From assembly GCF_001646865.1 (NCBI RefSeq), contig NZ_LRRB01000111.1, positions 1 to 64,000 on the forward strand: a stretch of DNA of 64,000 bases. Direction: 5' to 3'. This stretch comes from Aldersonia kunmingensis (lineage in GTDB: Bacteria; Actinomycetota; Actinomycetes; Mycobacteriales; Mycobacteriaceae). Each line of letters opens with the position of its first letter. The stretch's first letter is position 1. The notes under the pieces are model-generated. The model did no database searches and had not been told where the DNA came from. It worked only from the letters and a program-made list of their open reading frames with translations. Shown here in pieces: positions 10,424 through 20,300 of this stretch. The translations under genes were made by a program, and so were the position numbers.

Positions 10424-13400
10424 CGCTGTTCCCAGGACGACTGCAGCGCGGCGAGTGCATCCGCGTCCAGGCCGGATCCGCTCATCGGGGCCGCTTCCGT
10501 GTCGGCCACAACGGTCTCGGTCGCATCGGCCCGGTCGAGTGCCTCGGCAAGCTCGGCCACGGTCGGGTTCTCGAAGACCAACTGCGGCGTGAGCTCGAGA
10601 CCCTCGCCGCGGGCACGTGCAGCGAACTGCACGGACACGATACTGTCGCCGCCGAGAGCGAAGAAACCGTCGTGGCGGCCGACGCGCTCGACGCCGAGCA
10701 GATCCTCCAGGACCCGGGCCAGTGCTCGTTCGGTATCGGTGGCCGGCGCCTGGTAGTCACGCACCGTGACCACCCGCGGTACGGGCAGCGAAACACGGTT
10801 GAGCTTGCCGGATGCGGTCAGCGGCATCGCCTCGAGCAGCGTCACGGACGAGGGAAGCATGTACCCCGGCAGCGACGACGCAAGGTGCGCACGCACTGTC
10901 GCGACGAACTCCGATTCGTTGACGTCGGCATCCACTGCGGTGACATAACCGGCGAGACTCTGCCCGTTCTCCGAGTCGTACACCCGGGCCGCGGCAAGCG
11001 CGACACCCGGCGTGGACCGCAGCGCGGCCTCGACCTCGCCGAGTTCGATGCGGAAGCCGCGCAGCTTCACCTGGTGATCGGTGCGGCCGGTGAACTCGAG
11101 GTCCCCGATAGCGTTCCAGCGGGCGCGGTCGCCCGTGCGATAGATCCGCTCACCCGGGTAGGCCGGGTACGGGTTCGCAATGAACCGAGCTGCGCTGAGC
11201 CCAAACCGGTTCCAGTACCCGCGCGCCACCTGGCGACCCGCGACGTACACCTCGCCCACCACGCCGATCGGCGCCGGGGCGAGATTCTCATCGAGCACCA
11301 GCACCCGAGCCGCTGGCACGGGTGTACCGACGCGCAGGCGCTCGCCCTGCACACCTCGCACGATGCCGCCCGCGGTTTCCGTTGCGCCGTAGGAGTTCAC
11401 GACCTCCGAGTCGGGCGCGACCCGACGAAGCCGGTCGAGCAGCAGCTGCGTAAGCGGCTCACCACTGCTCACCCAGCGCCGCACCGAACCCACCGCGTCC
11501 GGGTCGATGTCCATCAGCGCCGAAATGGTCGTCGGCACCGCGGTCACCTGAGCGACCGGGTTGTCCCGGATCAGGCGAGCGATGGCCTCCATATCCCGTG
11601 CCTCGGCGTCATCGGCGAGCAGCAGCGTGCAACCCGCGGCGAGGCCGGCGATGAACTCCAGGCAGGGATCGAGGAAGCTCAGCGCGCCCTGTGCAAGGCG
11701 CACGTCGGGCGCGGCGATCGGGAACCGAACCGGCTGCCAGGCAAGGCGATTCGCCATCGCCTCGTGTGTGCCGAGCACGCCCTTGGGAACACCGGTCGAG
11801 CCCGACGTGAACATGAAGAATGCCGGGTTGTCGCCGTGCGGCATGACAAACACCGGGACCTCGATGTTCGCGAGTTCGTCGCGCACCGGCGCATCGTCGA
11901 GCAGCAGCGCGCGCTTCACCGCGATCTCCGGCAGCGCGGGCGCAGTCGACGAATCAGCGATCACCACAACCGGATTCGCGTCCTCGACCATGAGGGTGAG
12001 GCGCTCGATCGGGTAGCGCATATCGAGCGGGAGGAATCCCGCACCCGATTTCAGCACGGCGACCAGCGCGACGATCATGTCGATCGAACGCGGCAGCGCG
12101 ATCGACACGAACGTCTCGACGCCCGCGCCGCGCGCCTGCAGTGCCGCCGCGAGCCGGTCCGAACGGCGGTGCAACTCGGGGTAATCGATACTCTCGCCGG
12201 CGCACACGATCGCGGTGCCGGTGAACTCCCTACTCGGCTCCAGGAGCTCGGGAATCGAGTTCACATTCAGACCCTCGACCGGGCCACCGTTGGTCCACTC
12301 GCCCAGCAAGCGAGTGCGCTCATCGGCGCCGAACACCTCGATCTCGCCGAGGCGCAGATCGGGCTGCTGCGCAAACGCAGCCAGCACTCGTCCGAGACGC
12401 TCCGCGAGCAGCTCCACCGTGCCGCGGTCGTAGAGGTCGGTGCGGTAGCTGATACCGCCACCGAAGCCGGAGCCCTCGGCGAAGAAGTCGAACGCGAGAT
12501 CGAACTTCACCGTGTCGAATTCGGGCACGATCATTTCGAGGTGGCCACCACCTGCGATGTCCTGGCTGTATTCGCCGGACTCGCGCAGATGCACCAGCAC
12601 CTGGAACAGCGGGTGCAGGGACAGCGAACGCTCCGGGTTGAGCGCGTCCACGAGCCGCTCGAACGGCAACTCCTGGTGGTCGTACGCCTCGAGCGCGGTG
12701 TCCTTCGCGCGTAGGACGGAGTCACGCACGCTCGGGTCACCGGCGAGGTCGTTGCGCACGACGAGCGTGTTCACGAAGAAGCCGACGATCTCGGCCAGGT
12801 GGCCATCGGTGCGGCCGGCGATCGGCGTACCGAGCGGGATGTCAGCGCCGGCCCCGAGCTTGTGCAGCAGCGCCGCAACCGCGGTCTGCAGCACCATGAA
12901 ATCGCTTGCACCCGTTTGCCGTCCCAGCTCGGCCAGCCCGGCCCTCACCCCGGGGCTGACCTTGAACGGCACGGTCTCTCCGCGGTTGGACGCCACTTGC
13001 GGTCGCTGGCGGTCCTTGACCACCGTGGTGTCCTCCGGGACACCTGCGAGTTTCCCTCGCCAGTACTCGACCTGTCGCGCGCCAACGCTGTTCTCGGCAT
13101 CGTCCCCACCGGTGAGGCCGAGGAGTTCGCGCTGCCAGACCGCGAAATCGGCGTACTGCACGGGCAGTTCGGTCCAGGCCGGGGCCTGACCGTCGAGTCG
13201 AGCCGAGTAAGCGGTGAGCAGGTCACCGAACAGCACGGGGGTCGACCACTCGTCGCCCGCGATGTGGTGGATCACCACCGAGAGCACGTGTTCGCCGTTG
13301 CCGCAGTCGAAGATCCGGCCGCGGACAGGGATTTCCGAGTCGAGCTCGAAGCAGTGATTCTTGGCCGCGGTGAGCGCCGCTTCGACCGCCTCGCCCGGGC

Positions 13401-16400
13401 CGAGCCCGATGATCGGCACCTCGACCGGCGCCGGATCGAGAATCCGCTGGTACGGCGTGCCATCGCGATCCGGGTAGGTGGTGCGCAGGATCTCGTGCCG
13501 GCCAACCAGATCCGACAGCGCCGCGGCCATGGCCGGTGCGTCGATGGTGCCGGTCAGGCGTGCCTGGAACGGGATGTTGTAAGTCGGGTTCGCACCCTCG
13601 AGCTTGTACAGGAACCACTGGCGCAGCTGGGCATACGACAGCGGAAGCTCTCCGCTGCGGTCCGCGCGGCGCAGCACCGGCCGATCGCTGAACTGCGGGT
13701 CGGCCAGCTTATCGTCGACCAAGGCGGCCAGGCCGGCCACCGTCGGCGACGCGAACGCCTCGCGGATGTTCACCTCGACACCTAGCTCGGTGCGCACGCG
13801 CGAGATGAGCTTGGTCGCGAGCAGCGAGTGCCCGCCGAGATCGAAGAACGAGTCCTCGGCTCCGACTCGATCCAAACCGAGTGCACCGGCGAATAATTCG
13901 GCCAGAAGGATCTCGGTCGGCGTCTCCGGATCGCGTGTGGCCTTGCGCCGAGTGAGGACGGGCTCGGGCAGCGCCTTGCGGTCCAGCTTGCCGTTGGCGG
14001 TGATCGGCACCTCGTCGATGACGGTGAACGCCGATGGCACCATGTACTCCGGCAGCGCACCGGACACGTGCGCCCGCACCGCGTCGATATCCAGTTCGAC
14101 GTCGCGGTTGGGGACGACATATGCGGCAAGGATCTTGCCCACGCTCGGCACGTCGGCAGCAATCACGACGGCCTGCGCGACATCCGAATGCGCGGCCACG
14201 GCCGATTCGACCTCGCCGAGCTCGATCCGGAAGCCGCGGACCTTCACCTGCTCATCGGCACGGCCGACGAACTCGAGTTCGCCGGTAGGAGCGGAGCCTG
14301 CGGAGCGACCATCGGACACGCTGTTCCAACGCGCGAGGTCACCGGTGCGGTAGAGCCGTCCGCCCGGGGTGAACGGGTCGGCAACGAAACGCTCGGACGA
14401 AAGGCCCGCGCGGCCGAGATAGCCACGCGCAAGCTGCGTTCCGCCGATGTAGACCTCGCCGACCGCACCGACGGGCACCAGCTGCAGCGACGTATCGAGC
14501 AGGTAGGTCTGGGTGTTCGGCTTGGGCGAACCAATCGGCACGATCCGTACGCCCTGCGGCTCATCGACCTTGTAGCGCGTCGCCGCGAGCGTCGTCTCGG
14601 TCGGCCCGTAGAAGTTGTGCAGCATCGCATCGAAGGTCGACTTGAACTTGTCGGCCAGCTCGCCGGGCAGGGCTTCGCCACCGATCGGGATGCGGCGCAA
14701 CGACTTCCACTCCGAGACGCCCGGCAGCATCAGGAACAGCCCGAGCAGCGACGGCACGAAGTGCATCGAGGTGATGTTGCGGCGCAGCAGCAGTTCGGTG
14801 AGGTACGGAATGTCCTCGAGACCGTCGGGCTTCGGGATGACCAGGCGGGCACCGGCGGCGATGGTGCCGAACATCTCGCCGACCGATACGTCGAAACTCG
14901 TCGATGCGACCTGCAGCAACGCGTCGTCCGCGCCGACCTCGTACTCCCCGGCCATCCACTCGAGGTACTCGACGATGGCGCGGTGCTCAACCGGAACACC
15001 CTTGGGCAGACCCGTGGATCCGGAGGTGTAGATGACGTATGCCAGGTTCGACAGGCGAAGCGGCGCAATGCGATCCGCATCGGTTGGGGCCGTGGACGGA
15101 TAGTGGCGGGCGGCGTCCTCGGCGTTGTCCGCGGCGCTCAGCGCGACCTTCGGCGCCGAGTCGGACAGCATGTAGGCGATCCGGTCCTCGGGATAGGTCG
15201 GGTCCACCGGCACGTACGCGGCGCCGGCCTTCATCACGCCGAGTGCGGTGACGACCATGTCGACGCTACGACCGAACGACAGCGCAACCAGGTCGTCGGG
15301 TCCGACACCCTGCGCAATGAACCAGTGCGCCAGCCGGTTTGCTCGCGCATCGAGTTCGGCGAAGGTGATATCGCCATCGTCGGTCATCAGCGCGACGGCG
15401 TCCGGGGTGCGGGCCACCTGCGCCTCGACAATGCCGGCGAGGGTGCGTGTTGCGGCCGGCGCATCTTCGCCGGTCGCGTAGCCGAGCAGCTTGGCGCGGT
15501 CGGCATCGCCGAGCATGTCGAGCTGCCACAGTTCGGCATCCGGTCGCGCCACCGCATCGGCAAGCAGCCGGACGAAGTGCGCGACAAGGTCGGTCACGAT
15601 CGCCTCATCGAGCACGTCCGTGAGGTACTCGGCGTCGATCGTGCCGCCGGCGGGAGCGGAGCCTGCGGAGCGACCCGGGTTCACTGTGGAGAGCTCGGCG
15701 ATGAGGCTGAGCGGCACCTGCGCGACACCGGCATGCAAGTCGGCGCGGTGGGAGCTGAATCCCTTTGCCGCGAAACCGGTTCCGGTGCCGCTGCGAGCAG
15801 CGAAGCTGAGCCGGGCCAGGGACGCGACGCCGGCGCTGCGGTCCGGGTTCAGCTCGGCGACCAGCCGGTCGAGGCCGACGCCCTGATGCGCGAAGGCACC
15901 GGTGCACTCGGTGACCGTCGCGGCGACAAGCTCGCGGAAGGTCTCACGGCGGCCGATCCGGGCGCGCAGGGCCAGCGTATTGCCGAAGTAGCCGAGCGCC
16001 TTTTCGGCTCCCGCACGGCGCTGCACCACCGGGGTGGCGACGAGGAACTCGTCCGCACCGGTGTAGCGGTGCACGACCGCATTGAACGCGGCGAGCAGCA
16101 CCATGAAGGTGGTGGCTCCCTCGCTGCGGGCAAAGTCACCGACGGCGCCGATCAGTTCGGCCGGCACGTGCGCCTCGACATGAGCCGCAACCGGCGAGGG
16201 GTTGGCGGAGACACCGGTCTCCCCCGGCAGTTCGAGCGGCTCGGGCAGTGCACTGATGTGCTCGCGCCAGTAGGCGAGATCGGCAGCGTCCGCGGCCGAG
16301 GAATCGGGGCGACCGAGGACCTCGAGGTCGAGGTAGTGAGCGACGCGGGTGCGCAGTTCCGTTTTCGCACCGGCGTCCTCGTCGTAGGCCCCCGCGACGG

Positions 16401-17037
16401 AGTCCGCGTCGTAGGCAGCCGACAACTCCGCGAAGAACGGGTCCCAGCAGTCGTCGTCCCACGCGATGTGGTGGACGACGAGCACAAGGACATGACGATC
16501 GGCAGACTCACGAACCAGCGTCGCGCGCAGCGGCAGGTCCGTGCTCAGGTCGAACGGTCGGCCGAACTCGAGGCGCGCGATGGCCTCGATGCGATGCGGG
16601 TGGTCCTCCGCGGCGAGATCGGACAGATCGTGGACGGCGAACTCTGGCGCAGCGTCGTCGGCCACCGACTGGTACGGCTCGCCTGCCTCATCGGCGCGGT
16701 ACGTCGTGCGCAGCACGTCATGCGTCGCAGCGACGCGGCCGAGCGCACGCTGCAGCCGGTCCGGATCGAGCGGACCTTCGAGGACGAACCCGACGCAGAT
16801 GTTGAGCGTCGTCCCGGCGGGTTCAATCTGCTGGACGAACCACATCCGGCGCTGACCGTCGGACAGCGGGTAGCGCTGAGCGGCGTCACGCGGCGGTGCC
16901 ATGGTGACCTGGGTCGATGCGGCGAGGCCCTGCTCGGCGAGGCGGCGGCGGAGCAGCGCCCGCTTGCGATCCTCGAGCGAGCCTGCGCCCTCCGGATTCG
17001 AATCGGCGTCTGACCTGGTTTCGGTGTTCGTCACCAT
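10420..17037 (-). CDS. Two-module non-ribosomal peptide synthetase (C-A-PCP-C-A-PCP)
   Basis: About 2205 residues. Module 1: C (HHIAWDD), A (TSGSTGLPKG, NFYGPTE, YRTGDL), PCP (LGGHSLLA). Module 2: C (HHIAGDE), A (TSGSTGVPKG, NSYGATE), PCP (LGGDSIVS). Both C domains have an acidic residue in place of the final Gly of HHxxxDG. Hand-read pocket of A1 is D-V-G-H-P-G-F-L-A-K. In A2 the position of the near-invariant Asp235 is Leu (SFLDPCLEF), so its substrate may not be an ordinary alpha-amino acid. ATG 17037 (MVTNTETRSD) is preferred over GTG 17124, because the latter would begin directly against the iron box at 17130-17148. Copies of the dispersed coding repeat lie in C1 and A1. Coupled to the next NRPS by ATGA. 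Confidence 0.88.
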   Translation of the reverse strand: MVTNTETRSDADSNPEGAGSLEDRKRALLRRRLAEQGLAASTQVTMAPPRDAAQRYPLSDGQRRMWFVQQIEPAGTTLNICVGFVLEGPLDPDRLQRALGRVAATHDVLRTTYRADEAGEPYQSVADDAAPEFAVHDLSDLAAEDHPHRIEAIARLEFGRPFDLSTDLPLRATLVRESADRHVLVLVVHHIAWDDDCWDPFFAELSAAYDADSVAGAYDEDAGAKTELRTRVAHYLDLEVLGRPDSSAADAADLAYWREHISALPEPLELPGETGVSANPSPVAAHVEAHVPAELIGAVGDFARSEGATTFMVLLAAFNAVVHRYTGADEFLVATPVVQRRAGAEKALGYFGNTLALRARIGRRETFRELVAATVTECTGAFAHQGVGLDRLVAELNPDRSAGVASLARLSFAARSGTGTGFAAKGFSSHRADLHAGVAQVPLSLIAELSTVNPGRSAGSAPAGGTIDAEYLTDVLDEAIVTDLVAHFVRLLADAVARPDAELWQLDMLGDADRAKLLGYATGEDAPAATRTLAGIVEAQVARTPDAVALMTDDGDITFAELDARANRLAHWFIAQGVGPDDLVALSFGRSVDMVVTALGVMKAGAAYVPVDPTYPEDRIAYMLSDSAPKVALSAADNAEDAARHYPSTAPTDADRIAPLRLSNLAYVIYTSGSTGLPKGVPVEHRAIVEYLEWMAGEYEVGADDALLQVASTSFDVSVGEMFGTIAAGARLVIPKPDGLEDIPYLTELLLRRNITSMHFVPSLLGLFLMLPGVSEWKSLRRIPIGGEALPGELADKFKSTFDAMLHNFYGPTETTLAATRYKVDEPQGVRIVPIGSPKPNTQTYLLDTSLQLVPVGAVGEVYIGGTQLARGYLGRAGLSSERFVADPFTPGGRLYRTGDLARWNSVSDGRSAGSAPTGELEFVGRADEQVKVRGFRIELGEVESAVAAHSDVAQAVVIAADVPSVGKILAAYVVPNRDVELDIDAVRAHVSGALPEYMVPSAFTVIDEVPITANGKLDRKALPEPVLTRRKATRDPETPTEILLAELFAGALGLDRVGAEDSFFDLGGHSLLATKLISRVRTELGVEVNIREAFASPTVAGLAALVDDKLADPQFSDRPVLRRADRSGELPLSYAQLRQWFLYKLEGANPTYNIPFQARLTGTIDAPAMAAALSDLVGRHEILRTTYPDRDGTPYQRILDPAPVEVPIIGLGPGEAVEAALTAAKNHCFELDSEIPVRGRIFDCGNGEHVLSVVIHHIAGDEWSTPVLFGDLLTAYSARLDGQAPAWTELPVQYADFAVWQRELLGLTGGDDAENSVGARQVEYWRGKLAGVPEDTTVVKDRQRPQVASNRGETVPFKVSPGVRAGLAELGRQTGASDFMVLQTAVAALLHKLGAGADIPLGTPIAGRTDGHLAEIVGFFVNTLVVRNDLAGDPSVRDSVLRAKDTALEAYDHQELPFERLVDALNPERSLSLHPLFQVLVHLRESGEYSQDIAGGGHLEMIVPEFDTVKFDLAFDFFAEGSGFGGGISYRTDLYDRGTVELLAERLGRVLAAFAQQPDLRLGEIEVFGADERTRLLGEWTNGGPVEGLNVNSIPELLEPSREFTGTAIVCAGESIDYPELHRRSDRLAAALQARGAGVETFVSIALPRSIDMIVALVAVLKSGAGFLPLDMRYPIERLTLMVEDANPVVVIADSSTAPALPEIAVKRALLLDDAPVRDELANIEVPVFVMPHGDNPAFFMFTSGSTGVPKGVLGTHEAMANRLAWQPVRFPIAAPDVRLAQGALSFLDPCLEFIAGLAAGCTLLLADDAEARDMEAIARLIRDNPVAQVTAVPTTISALMDIDPDAVGSVRRWVSSGEPLTQLLLDRLRRVAPDSEVVNSYGATETAGGIVRGVQGERLRVGTPVPAARVLVLDENLAPAPIGVVGEVYVAGRQVARGYWNRFGLSAARFIANPYPAYPGERIYRTGDRARWNAIGDLEFTGRTDHQVKLRGFRIELGEVEAALRSTPGVALAAARVYDSENGQSLAGYVTAVDADVNESEFVATVRAHLASSLPGYMLPSSVTLLEAMPLTASGKLNRVSLPVPRVVTVRDYQAPATDTERALARVLEDLLGVERVGRHDGFFALGGDSIVSVQFAARARGEGLELTPQLVFENPTVAELAEALDRADATETVVADTEAAPMSGSGLDADALAALQSSWEQR
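14291..14306. repeat. Dispersed coding repeat, copy in NRPS A1 domain
   Basis: Exact core GCGGAGCCTGCGGAGC on the plus strand. In the NRPS frame it yields GRSAGSAP between the YRTGDLARWN motif and GELEFVGR, near residue 910. The second A domain of the same protein has about ten fewer residues at this point, so the copy looks inserted. Confidence 0.75.
15656..15671. repeat. Dispersed coding repeat, copy in NRPS C1 domain
   Basis: Exact core GCGGAGCCTGCGGAGC. It encodes GRSAGSAP near residue 454, in a loop of the first condensation domain (context [13 protein letters not shown]). The flanking bases (23 bp in all) are the same as in the copy at 14288-14310. Confidence 0.75.
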
Positions 17038-17129
17038 GTACCGCGGACCCTTCTCAAACCGATTTTCGCGCGCCCGTACTGCAAATGCGGACGAGCAATT
17101 GCACAGCATGAGGGCGAGCCTCACGACCG

Positions 17130-17148
17130 GTTGGTAAGCCTAGCCTAA
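17130..17148 (-). promoter_or_regulatory. IdeR/DtxR-like iron box before the two-module NRPS
   Basis: Read on the minus strand, TTAGGCTAGGCTTACCAAC matches the IdeR consensus at 15 of 19 positions, the best box in the window. It lies about 93 bp upstream of the chosen NRPS start, giving this gene its own iron-controlled promoter. Confidence 0.7.
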
Positions 17149-17214
17149 CCACCGCCGCCCCGCATCGAGGAGGTCCGGGTCTCGGCGTCCCGTAAGCCGT
17201 CCCCGGACCGCCGA

Positions 17215-17344
17215 TCCCACATAGTGAGCGAATCCCACACTGTGAATGGAAGAAATGTTGCGTTAGGCGGGGTGAACGATCCGTTCACCCCGCTGAGCGC
17301 AACTGAACTTCCGTTCACGGCTTGGGCGGCGTCCCACATAGTGA
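17215..17344. repeat. Large composite hairpin bounded by 13-bp direct repeats
   Basis: The gap of about 330 bp between the MbtB-like and two-module NRPS genes holds a perfect 12-bp hairpin (GCGGGGTGAACG, loop ATC, 17267-17293). It extends outward as imperfect arms (GTTGCG/CGCAAC, then a 19-bp arm pair with 15 matches) to about 17234-17324. The direct repeat TCCCACATAGTGA occurs at 17215-17227 and 17332-17344, with a variant at 17233. A separate 8-bp hairpin GGTCCGGG/CCCGGACC sits at 17172-17209. It could be a terminator/attenuator for the upstream gene, a regulator site array, or a MITE-like element. Confidence 0.6.
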
Positions 17345-17366
17345 ACGGGACACCCGCGGTCGACCG

Positions 17367-20300
17367 TCAGGCGTCGGCGAGCAGGTCGGCGTCGTCGAGG
17401 TCGGCAATCTCGAGGTAGATCTGCGCGACCTGATCCAGGCGGCCGGGCACGGCATCCTTATCGGCGAGCCTGGTCGCCAGCGCGGCGACCGTGCGGGCGG
17501 CGAAGATGTCCGACACGATTGCCTGCGGCGCATCCAGCCAGTCCCGGACCCGTGCGATCACGGTGGTGGCGAGCACGGAATCGCCGCCGAGGGAGAAGAA
17601 GTCATCCTCGACACCCACCCGCTGCTCACCCAGAACTTCCCCGACGATCCGGGCCAGCGCGGACTCGAGATCGGTGCGCGGCTCGACGAATCCGCCGTCG
17701 GCGTCGCCGATCTCGACCATGGCCTGAATCTTCTTACGGTCGAGCTTGCCGTTCGGGGTCAACGGGAACCGCTCGAGGACCACAATCCGGGTCGGCACCA
17801 TATAGGTCGGTAGCACCTCGGCAAGTTCGGCGGCGAGTGCTGCGCCGTGGTCGGCGCCGAGCGCCTCCGAAGCCGCGCGCTCCGGATCGACGGTCACCGC
17901 CGCTACCAGCTTGGGCGCGCCCGAACCGACGATGGCCGCGACCGCTCCGGTCACGCCCGGCAGCGACCGAAGTCCACCTTCGACCTCGCCGAGTTCCACG
18001 CGGTAGCCCCGGATCTGCACCTGATGATCGGCACGGCCCAGGAATTCGATGGTGCCGTCGGGCCAGTAGCGAGCCATGTCGCCGGTGCGGTACCAGCGGA
18101 TGCCGTCGTGCTCAACGAACCGCTCGGCAGTCCGCTCCGGGTCGTTGCGGTAGCCGGCAGCGACGTTCGCGCCGCCAACCCACAGCTCGCCGGACACCCA
18201 GTCGGGGCAGTCGCGACCGATCTGGCTGACCACCCGGCACCGCACATTGCGCAGTGGCACACCGAACGGCACCGCTGCCCAATGCGCCGGCGCGGGCGCG
18301 GTGACCTCGCAGATGGTGTTGTGGATGGAGGTCTCCGTGGCGCCGCCGAGGCCGGCGAACCGGGCACCGGGCACCTGGGCGGCCAACCGCGCGACCAGGT
18401 CCGCGCCGACCCAATCTCCACCGAGGGTCACCGCACGGAGCGAGTCGCCGAGCTGATCGCCGCCGACCTCGAGGATCATGTCGAGCATGCTCGGCACGCA
18501 GTTCAGAATGGTGACGCGGTGCTCGCGCAGCAGTTCCACCCAGGTGGTCGGCTCGGCGCGCTGCTGCGCGTCGAGGGTTACCAGCGATCCACCTGCGGAG
18601 AACATGCCGAAGATGTCGTAGACCGACGCATCGAACTCCAGCGCGGAAAGGGCGAGCACCCGGTCACCGCTGTGCACTGCGAACCACTCGTTCACAGCGT
18701 CGATGGTGTTCATCGCACCGCGATGTGGGACGTCGACACCCTTCGGGGTGCCGGTGGAGCCGGAAGTGAAGATGACGTACGCGATGCTGTCGGTGGCGGG
18801 CATCTCCGGCGCGGTCAGCGGTTCCGCAAAATACCGAGCTGTGTCGATGCCGACGACTGTGACGTTCGGGCCGAGGTCGGCACCCTCGACGGACAGCGCC
18901 GCCGCGATGCCGCCGGTGCGCAGGATCTCGGCGCGGCGGCCGGCAGGCTGGTCGAACCCAATCGGTACGTAGGTACCACCTGCGGCGAGGACGCCGAGGA
19001 CACCGAGGATCTGGTCCGGGCCCTTGGGTAGCTGCACGGCGACGGCGTCGCCGACGGAAACTCCCGCGGCGCGCAGCGCACCGCCGACGGCCAGGGCGCG
19101 GGTGGCGAGCTCGCCGTATGTCCAGCCGCCCTGAGTACCGTCGAGGCCCCAGACCACCGCGGGGGCTTCGGGTTTCGCCAGCGCGTTCGCGAAGAAGCCC
19201 TCATGCAGTGCACGCCCGCTGACCTGGCCGTCAGTGGCGTTCACCGCCGACCGAACCGCTGCCTGGGCCAGCGGCAGTCGTACGGCGGCTTCGGCAGACC
19301 AGCCCGCGTCGCCGTCACACAGGCGGCCGATGGCGGCCGTGTATTGGTCGAACATCGTCGCGATCAGGCCTGCGGGGAAGGCGGATTCGCGTACGTCCCA
19401 GTTGAGCAGCAGCCCGCCGCGAACCTCGGTGACCTGCGCGTCGAGCAGCACCTGCGGACCCTGCGAGATGATCCACACCGGCTCACCGAACGCCGCGGTG
19501 ACGCGCTCGTCGAACAGTTCGCCGAGGTTGAGTGCGCTGGTGTAAACGACCGGCGCGAGCACCTGCTCGCCGCGTCGGCGACCGAGGTCGCGCAGCACCT
19601 CGAGACCGGCATATGCAGAATGGGAACCATTGGTGTGCAACGTCTTCTGCAACGCGAGCGCGCGGTCGAGCACGCTCGCGTGCGCCGACACATCGACGTC
19701 GAGCATCACCGAGGAGGTGAAATCGCCTACCAGGCGGTCGATCTCGGGATGCACTGGGTTGCGGTGGAACAGGGGGAGGTTCAGCAGGAACTTCGATTCC
19801 GACGACCAGCCGCCGATGGTCTCGGCGAACACCGAGGCGAGCGCCATAGCGGGCGTTACACCCCGCTCGTGCGCGCCAGTGAGCAGCCGCTGCTTCGCAA
19901 CGGGGTCGATCCAGTGGTGCATCCGGACAGTCCGGTGTGACGCGGCGGACGCAGCCGCGGTGCGGGTCCGAAGCCCTGCGTCGGCGATCACCGGAAGCGC
20001 GGGAGCTGAGGGAAGGTCGTCGAGCCGGTCCTGCCACCATGCTCGGTCGCGCTCGCGGGCGGCAGCGTCGTCGGTGCCGGACTGCTCGGTGCGGAAGCGC
20101 CGGTACGAATAGGTGGCGGGCGGGATTTCCTCACCGGCGTAGAGACGCGCGAGATCGGCCATCGCGACGCGGTAGCTCATCGCGTCGCCGGCGAGCATGT
20201 CGACGTCCACGTGCAACCGCGACGCGCCGCCGGGCAATCGGGTCAGCACGATCTCGAGTACCTGACCGTCGGCGACATTCATCCGCTGGTGGGTCTTGTC

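Noticed and set aside
14068-17013. 981-codon open frame on the plus strand inside the two-module NRPS gene
   Set aside because: It is antisense to conserved NRPS motifs and has no recognisable protein features; long antisense frames are expected in GC-rich genes.
17038-17124. Upstream GTG start (17124) for the two-module NRPS
   Set aside because: It would start 6 bp from the iron box, leaving no room for promoter and leader, and the added residues are not family sequence.
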